This document shows, piece after piece, positions 37,201-46,200 of a DNA stretch of 64,000 bases. The position numbers and the translations under genes are program-made. This DNA comes from Oreohelix idahoensis (Eukaryota > Mollusca > Gastropoda > Stylommatophora > Oreohelicidae), in contig JAMPIV010017823.1 of assembly GCA_024509875.1 (NCBI GenBank), forward strand, positions 233,501 through 297,500, given 5' to 3'. The notes under the pieces are model-generated. The model was not told the DNA's origin. It did not search any database and saw only the letters and a list, made by a program, of their open reading frames with translations. Within the stretch, counting starts at the first letter, position 1. Every line of letters starts with the position of its first letter.

Positions 37201-40200
37201 TGCCTCCCTTTCGGTCTATAATAGCTCCGAGGTATTTAAAGTGGTCGACCTGCTCCAGGACCTGTTCTCCCAGCTTAATCTGGTGTTTTCTTTCTTCTCG
37301 TGATATCACCATGGATTTTGTTTTAGAGCTGCTTATGACCATCCCTCTCTTCTCCAGCTCTTCCTTCCAGACTTGCAGGTTGGATTGGAGATGTGCCTCT
37401 GATTTAGCAATCAGGGCAACATCATCAGCAAATGCCAGCTCCGAAATATAGACCTGTCTCATCTTCCAGTACCCCACTGAATACTTTCTTGTTCTCTCCT
37501 TACATGCCTTGATGACATCGTCCATAAGGAGTATGAAGAGGTAAGGTGATAGGATATCACCTTGTCTTACACCAGTGGTGGTCCTGAACTCTTCCGACTT
37601 ATGGTTTGCTGTCCTCACATAATTTCTGCAAGACTTGTAGAAGCTCTGTATAGCATGAATCAGAGTTGTTAAAAGTCAACGCCATTATAACTAGCCAGTC
37701 CTTATCAGCAGGTTGTCACCTTTGAAAACCACCAGCACATGTTAACAATTACAAAGCTAAGATGTCTGTTGGCTGGTCATGTGATTCAGAATGACTTTGA
37801 TGTGTAGCTTTATGGTATGAATATTTACAGTAGCATTATTGACCTTTGGAGCCACGGTAGCGCAGTGGTTCCTAGCTCAGTGGTCCATGGTTCGATCCCC
37901 AGTTGAGGTGGGATTTTTTTAGACCACAAACGGCTCCCAGGTCAACCCAGCCTCATGAATTGGGTACCAGAGCAACTCTGGGAAGGTTAAGGCGGCCAGC
38001 GTGATGTTAACCACATCACCTCTAGTGCGTCGTTGATCAAGAAAATATGGGCCTAACACTATATTCCCAATATTACTCAATGGGCGTGTAACTGGATTCT
38101 TTTTATTGACCTTTGATGAACCTTACTACTCATATTTTTGTATATCATGATTATGATTTTTATTTTTTTTCTGATGACTTTGCCAACTTACAAGGCTGTA
38201 GCACTGACAGCATTAATCTTGCTTCAAAATAGAATATATTCTTGATTCCACAGTCACGCCACAGACTATCATGACATCTACATCACTGGCGACAGCTGGC
38301 ACGTTTCCCTATATGTCCTTCACACAGCCTATGACTGCAGCCTTCCCATCAACAGTCACACCACTGCCACAGCGACCTGCATACTACCCATCCATACTCT
38401 ACTGGTACCCCAATCCACCTGTGTCGTCCCCTATACCTCAAACACCTGCCATTTCTTACTATTCACCCACAGCAAACACAGCTACAGGGCCATACACTGG
38501 GCCCTGTATGATAATAATGAGAGGTCTGCCCATTAATGTAACAGTACAGGATATAGTAAATTATTTTCAGGGCTTTCCTGAGGTAGGTTTTTCAGAGTCA
38601 GAAAGTCAGAAGAAGTTTAGAAAGAGTTATGCCTGCTGGTTGTTGCTTCAGTTCCGTGGCTATGGACTGCTGAACAAGAATCTGGTGACGGAATGCTATG
38701 ATATTTTCAGTTCTGTTACAAAACCTTTTAGTTTCAGAAGAAAAGAAATTAAATCAATCAAATGTATCATGATACTTTTAAATTCAAATCAAATGATACT
38801 TTTAAAATCAAATGATAGGCCTACTTTTAAATTCAAATCAAATGATACTTTTAAATTCAAATCAAATGATACTTTTAAACTCAAATCAAATGATGCTTTT
38901 AAATTCAAATCAAATGATACTTGTAAACTCAAATCAAATGATACTTTTAAACTCAAATCAAATGATACTTTCTAATTGATGTATTACATAGTCACTTCAT
39001 CATCATCATCATCATTTTCCATGTTACTCCTAATGGAGCTTGAAGCCACTCATGCAGCAGCTGGTTCTCCTTACAGGAAGCCTGCACCAAACATTCACAA
39101 GCTTTTACAGTGATGGTTTTTGTAGCAATTTGTTTTACAAAATGAAGTTGCCATCCTCATTCACAACCACATATTAGTAACCTTATGACCTGCTTGAGGG
39201 AGCTGTAATACTGCTCTTTCTTTGTCTCAACATAATCACAACAGTCGTGATATTTTCTAGCTCGGGTGGTATACAGTAAAATTTATACCATGATACATTT
39301 TCATTCAGTTACTATGTGTTCAAATACAAACATTGCACAGTATGGGACAATTTATCTGGCTTTTTTTGAGATCCGAGGGTTGCTTGATATGGGGTTTTTC
39401 CGGAATTTGAGTAGCCTGACCTAAAGTGTACCAACAACAATAACACATACAAACAAAAGAGAGTAAAGACTGCTGTAAAACTAGTAAGGCAAGCAATATT
39501 TTTTTTTTTTTTGCAAAATGTAAAGGTATAGAGTCAGTGTTATGAATGGAAACCTCTACACCTCACGGTAGAAGAGGAATGAATAAGTAAGTTTATGAAT
39601 GGACTATACACCAGAAAAATTTGACATTTTGGGGTTCACCCTTCATCACTTACAGTTACGAGCAGGAGACAAAGACAAGAAATATAAACAAGTTAAGAGA
39701 ATAAAGATAATGGACACGGCAAACATGTGGAAAAAAAAGATGAACAAATCAAACAAAGATAAGATGAGCGACATAGAAAGATGACAAGAAATAAACAACA
39801 TAGGTCCCACTAGGAAAAAGTACAATAAATAAACAAGTAAAACTGCAGAACAAGAAGAAGAAATACATAATATCTTTTCAGTTTGGCACTGTTGAATCCA
39901 TTCCATTAACACTTTGTCTATTTCTACATTCTTTGTCTGGCCTAATGTCTTCTTGTGTTCCATTAAGTTAAGTAAATCGCTGTCATTACACAATTTTTAC
40001 AATTTTTCGTATTGTTATATTAACATAAATAATAGATGAACCACACCATACTCATCACACACAAAACTTCACTGTTGCACCTTTAACTAGACCAGGGCTT
40101 CTTAACCTGTGGTCCACAGGTTCCTTTGGGGATCCATGAATAGATTCTAGAGGGTCCATGTACATAACCTATAAATTTGAATTTTATTTTCACTAAAATT

Positions 40201-43200
40201 TTTATTTGGGGAATTATCATAGATTTTTGCATTTAAAGAAATATACTCTTTGTATATGTTGTATGTTTTTCAGTATGACTACATGTAAGCTTAAATATTT
40301 TTCATTGTAATAAAATTTATTACTTACTTACTTACTTACTTACTTAGTCGTTCCCCTTCTACCGTGAGGTGTAGAGGTAAAATTTATTACTTGTATGTAA
40401 AATTATTAATTATATGTATATGTACATATTTTTCTAAGAAGATGCCGTAGTCTTCATCGAAAAATTAAAGGCGTCCACGACACAAAAAAGGTTAAGAAGC
40501 CCTGGTCTAGACATTTTATTATCTCCACTTTAACCTTAATATTTAGGGAGGTCCTCTTCCTTTTGACACACTTGCCACCCAGAGGTTTTTCTGCAGGACT
40601 TTTTGGCTTAATGACTTTGGGGATACATGAATATGGTTGAAGAAAAGAAAAAAACCACTAAAAATGTCAGCCAATGTAATGAGAATACACACTTTCACCA
40701 TCAACTAGTGTGAAATCATTTGCACAACAATGGCACCGAAAACTGATTAAAAGCTGGCATGCATTTTAAATATTACACGTTATTGGTTTCTGGTTTTCAT
40801 ATAGTGGGTAGCCAGATAAATGGTTCCATATTGTACTTTCTGATTCAAATAGTAATAGTTAGGTACAATCAGATGCTTCTTTCTTCAATGGGTGCACTGT
40901 TGAAACTATTATCTTTCCAATGGAGATAATATACAGTTGAATATGATCACAATAATTTATAATTCAAATAGTGTATAATCAAATGTAGTTACAATACACT
41001 CTATTTCAAATAATATAGAATCATATTACCGTCTCATTCAAGTTCTTTCCAATTTTAATAGTATACAGTATAAAAACATCATGATATTATAATTCTAATG
41101 GTATACAAATACATCATGATAATTTCTCATTCCAGTAATGCACAGACAATAGATAATGGTAACTTTGAATTCTAATAGTGCACCGCCAAGCACATCATGA
41201 CATTTCCTCACTTCAAAAATGAGCTATCAAATGCATCATTATAATTTCTTAGATCCAAAAGTGCATTATCAATTACATCATGGTAATTTCTAATACCAAT
41301 AGTGCACAGTCAAATACATCATGATAATTTCTTAGATCCAAAAGTGCAAAATCAAACACATCATTGTAATACTAGAAGTTCACAGTCAAATATATCATGA
41401 TACTTTCTAATTAAAATAATGCATTGTCCAATACATTTTTATGAATTATTACTACCTGTAAAGCATATTCAAATACAATTATAATAATTTCTATTTGCAG
41501 TATTGTACAGTAAGATATAACAGTGCGTTTTCAAATAAATCATAATTTCTAAATCCCAATAGGGCAAAGTCTTGTACATTATGATAATCTCTTGAGAAAT
41601 GAACTAAACAAGGTAGCTGCCAAAAAGAGAACCATACTTCAGTGGGTACCATCTCATTGTGGTGTACCCGGAAATGAAAAGGCAGATAAACTTGCAAAAA
41701 AGGGAGGAGAATGTGAACAAGAAGATAATGAAGTCACATACTTTGAGAAAAAAGAGAGCTATCCAGACTATCAGAAGAGAACAGAACCAACCCAAAGACG
41801 ACTATCACACTCTTGACCGGCAGGGACAGATAACTATTTTTCGACTCAGGACAGGGCATAACAAACTGAATAAACACATGCACAAGCTACGATTGTCTGC
41901 TTCACCACTGTGCACATGTGGATTAAACGAACAAACTGCTGAGCATGTTCTACAGGACTGTCCTCTGTATGACCAGTTAAGAAAGATATACTGGCCCAAT
42001 GACTCAACACTAAACTCAAAGCGGAATCTAATGAGATAAAATCGCTGCATCATTTCACACATCATACTTGCTACAGTGTTAAGATGTAGTAGAGAGACCA
42101 TGAAATCAGAGAACAGAAGAATAATAATGGATTATGGAATACTATTTTGTCAGCACTTGAAAAAGAAGAAAAAACACCCCAAAAAAAAAAAAAGCAAGGA
42201 GGGAAAAAATAATTCAGAACAAAATAAAGCAGCAAGTATATTTCGTTTTTTTTGTTTTTAAGTAGCAGAGTGGTTAGAGGGCTTGCTTCTTGGGGTAAAG
42301 TTACTGGGTTCAAAGCTTGGGAGCATCAACCACCAGTCTACACAGCTGTAAATGGGTAACTGACTGCTCTTGAGTCAGGAAAGGCAAAGGCAGTGAGGAA
42401 GGGAATTGGTCACCCTACCTCTGAGGCCTAGTATCATCATTTTCCTTTATGCTCCCTACTGAGCATTGAAGCACCACTGCAACAGCCCCCCCCATCTTAA
42501 GCCTGCGCCAATCATTCACCTTATCTTACAACAGGGTGGTTTCTGTGCCAGTTTGTTTTGCATGTGGATGTTGTCAGCCCTGTGCTTAACCTCGTCACCT
42601 TGTATGACATGCCTGAGGGTAGAGACCTTGTATAGTGAAGTCCCTAACACTTCATTCCCCTACAGCAGTATTGGCTATTGGGTTACCTTTACACTTCCTT
42701 TGACTAACTTGTGTCCCTTTGATGGCTTACAGTAGAGCCTCGCTCATATGACGGGTTTGGTTCTAGACCCCCGCTGAAAAGCAGAAATCGAGGAAAAGCG
42801 GAGTATTGCCTTTTTTAAACTTGCAGATACATATAAAATCCTAATACTATGTTTACACTATCATATACTAAATTCGCAATAGAGCTAGGCCTAAAAATAC
42901 CAGTATGATAGTAAAATGAATAAACAGTACACACATTGCTTAACTTAAAATATTTTCATCCTTAGCTTATAGTGACTGACGAATGTAAATTTGAAAATAG
43001 ATTATAGTGATCACCATTGTACTAACTGTTATGATGTTCCAAGGCTAGCTTAAGGTCTATCTTATCCATAGACATATCTTGCTCACTAAGTTTAATCGTT
43101 TCTAACATGGCATATAAAGTAAGAGGCTTGGGACTCTTCTTTTTATCATTTCTGCACTTAGATGCCATTGTACTTAATTTTTAAAAATATATTATAATGT

Positions 43201-46200
43201 AATAAATTTTGACAGTTTGGAAAATTGCCAGAATACAGAGAGACGCAGAATGCACAAATGCTGTAAACAGACTGAGTTACCAACAACAAAATGGCGCTTG
43301 AAGCCAATCTCTGACTCAGCTGCTGAGTGCACCATGCCAAAAAAATACAGAAAGAGCAGAACAAATGCTAAATGTAATGAGCATGTATATAATTGCACTG
43401 GCTTCCTAGCTCAGTGGTCCATGGTTCAATTCCTAGTTGAGGTGGGAGTTTTTAGACCGCAAACGGCTCCGGGGTCAACCCAGCCTCATGAATTGTGTAC
43501 CAGAGCAACTCTGGGAAAGTTAAGGCGGCTGGCGTGATGCTGACCACATAACCCCCTAGTGTGCCGATGGTCAAGAAAATATGGGCCTAACACCGTATTC
43601 CCAATATGCCTCAATGGGCGTATAACATGATCCTTTTATCCCACCTTTTATGTATTTTATTGAAAACCATCTTATTAGCCGAACGCTAAATAGCGGAAAC
43701 ATCATAAGATGGGCCCTACTGTATTCAGAGTTGTCAAAATAAGTTACATATTGAAGGCTTTAGGGAATGCACTTGCTGTTTCTCGTGTTTTTTTCTTTCA
43801 TGCTAGTTATTATTCATCTTTCAAGTGGTACAAAATCCAACTATTTGAGTAATCAGTATTTCTTCATAATCTTTAATTTTATGATCTCATATTTCCCCGT
43901 CATTATTTCTGTAGTCCGCATTAAAAAAATAAATTGTTGGTTTTCCAGAAAAAAAAATTAAACATTAGACAATTTGCTAGAGAGGTATTTTTTTAAGTTG
44001 AGTAATATCCTAAGATCTTTTTTTTTTTGGTTTGGAAATTTGTATACCTGTTCTTTTTTATTTTTGGTCTGGTTTGGGCTCTCTCATTATGTTCATGCTA
44101 GCTGTGCATTCAATGTAATTTTATTTTGTTATTTTTCATTTTTCTGCTGACCTTTATTTCATATTTTACATTCTGTTCAACTCTATTGTCTTTGAGTTAA
44201 AGCTTCAAATGCTTCTGTTTAATTATTTTCATTTTCATTTAGTACTGTATGTATCTTTATTATGCCTTCAAGAGTATAAAGAATGAAAGGAAAAATGTTA
44301 TACGTTTGGTGCATCACTCAGGCTTATGGTGTTATTTTCAGGTATTTAAATACTTTTATGAAAAGAAAGCCTCATTTTGTTGAAAATGTTATTAAAATCT
44401 GGCAAAGCAGTGAAAAGCTATGCCTGTTTGAAGAGAAAATATTGGGAATGAAAAGTTCTAATAAAACATGCTTAAAGATTATTGCCCAATATTTACATGA
44501 TTTCTTTTTCTGTTTTGTTTTTGTTCTTTTAAGAAAATCAAAATTTCAGAATCAGTCACTTAAACTGGCATTAATGTTTTCTGGGATGTTCTTGAAGGTA
44601 GAAAAGACAGCATAAGCCTGACATGATTTTAATGCATCATATATATATGTTAGTGTGTGTATTTTTAGTTATACCAAAAATGATAAATATTTGTATGAAA
44701 TTATCCCATATTACTAATTGTCTAAGTGAAGTATCCTGTAACGAGCAATATAAAAAATCCTTTAAGCTTTTCAGGACAATATGGGAAAGGTGTGCATTGC
44801 ACAGTGAAAGCTGAATTGAACACCATTTGAACACGTAGACCTTACCATTTTTTCATGGTGCATTGGCCGTAAGTCATAGTAAGTTTGACAACAAAGATCC
44901 AATGAAGATAAAATGGAATAGCAAGGAATGAACTGACAACAGGGGAAATAATGCCACCATCAGAGCATACAGCAGAAAGAGCACATAATAATTATTTCCC
45001 ATCATGTTTTGGCGGGTTACTTACTCGTTGACAATAATTTTATGTTAGACCTGCCTTATGCCGGTCAGTTACCCAGAATCTGAACATCTGAAACCTGAAA
45101 TATTCCGAAAATCGAAATATTTTTACACTGACTTTTGGTTGATTTTCAGACCGATTTTTGGGTAACTTGGGCTACTTTTGGGTGACTTGGGCGATTTTTG
45201 GGTTTCTATGGGTGATATGTGGGCTACTTTGGGCGATATCTTTAAACAGAAAAAAATCCTATTTCCGAAACACGGCCATCTTCGAGCATTTCAGATTCTG
45301 GGTTGCCAACCTGTAGTAAGGTAAGCTAAATCAGTTTTGTCACTCTAAAATTTATCGCTGTCATATGTGTTAGAGAAGTAAATATCTGTTCTTTTATATT
45401 CACGTTGTCATCCTAGGATATAAATCTGACTGTCTCATAAACAGATTACATATATCCCCATTTATTGTCAACATATTATGTCTGTCTTTGTTTATGGTCA
45501 TTAGATTACACCTGCCTTAATTTCTAGTCAACATATTATGCCTGTTTCAAGTTCTTATCATCGTGTATTTTTGTCAGTTGCTGCCAACAGATTATGTCTG
45601 TCTGAATTTGTCATCAATAGATTGCGTCTGAATTTCTAGTCAACACAATACATATATCTTAACTTCTAGTCAACACATTACATCTGTTAACATTGCTGAT
45701 CATTATATTACATCTGTCTTACTTTCTAGTCAACGGATTCATCATCACTATTTTCCTTTGTGCTCCTTATAGAGCATAGAGCCACTAGTGCTGCAAGTCC
45801 TCTTGCAGGAAGCTTGCACCAAGCACTCAAATGCTCTCGATGAGGTTGTCAGTCCCGTACAGAACCTCATATTAGTCACCTTGTATGACTGGCCTATGTG
45901 TGCAATATTCATTGTCTTTATTTGTCTCTTCAGAGACCTGTGGGAACTACACAAGTCAACAGATTACAACCTACTTCATTTCTGATCATTATATTACATT
46001 TGTCTTTATTCCTAGGCAACGGATTATATCTGTTTTAATGTCTGGTGTTAACAAATTATATAAGGCTATATTCTACATTTTCATCACTGTCATCCGTGCA
46101 TGGACGCATATCTGGGGTGATCCTTATATGACCACCAGCTAAGCACATTGCTATAGTATACAAATGTGGTAGTGAACTTCTGTCTGTGAGGTTAGTTACA

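Larger units (their letters stand above)
33961..38253 (+). other. ESRP intron (4.3 kb), nested LINEs
   Basis: Filled by LINE-A, LINE-D and LINE-B copies and a SINE S2, listed separately. 36011-36260 shows nothing recognised. Confidence 0.85.

Noticed and set aside
44283..44615. 110-codon open frame
   Set aside because: AT-rich composition, no recognisable domain, no splice or promoter context, and it lies in an ESRP intron.
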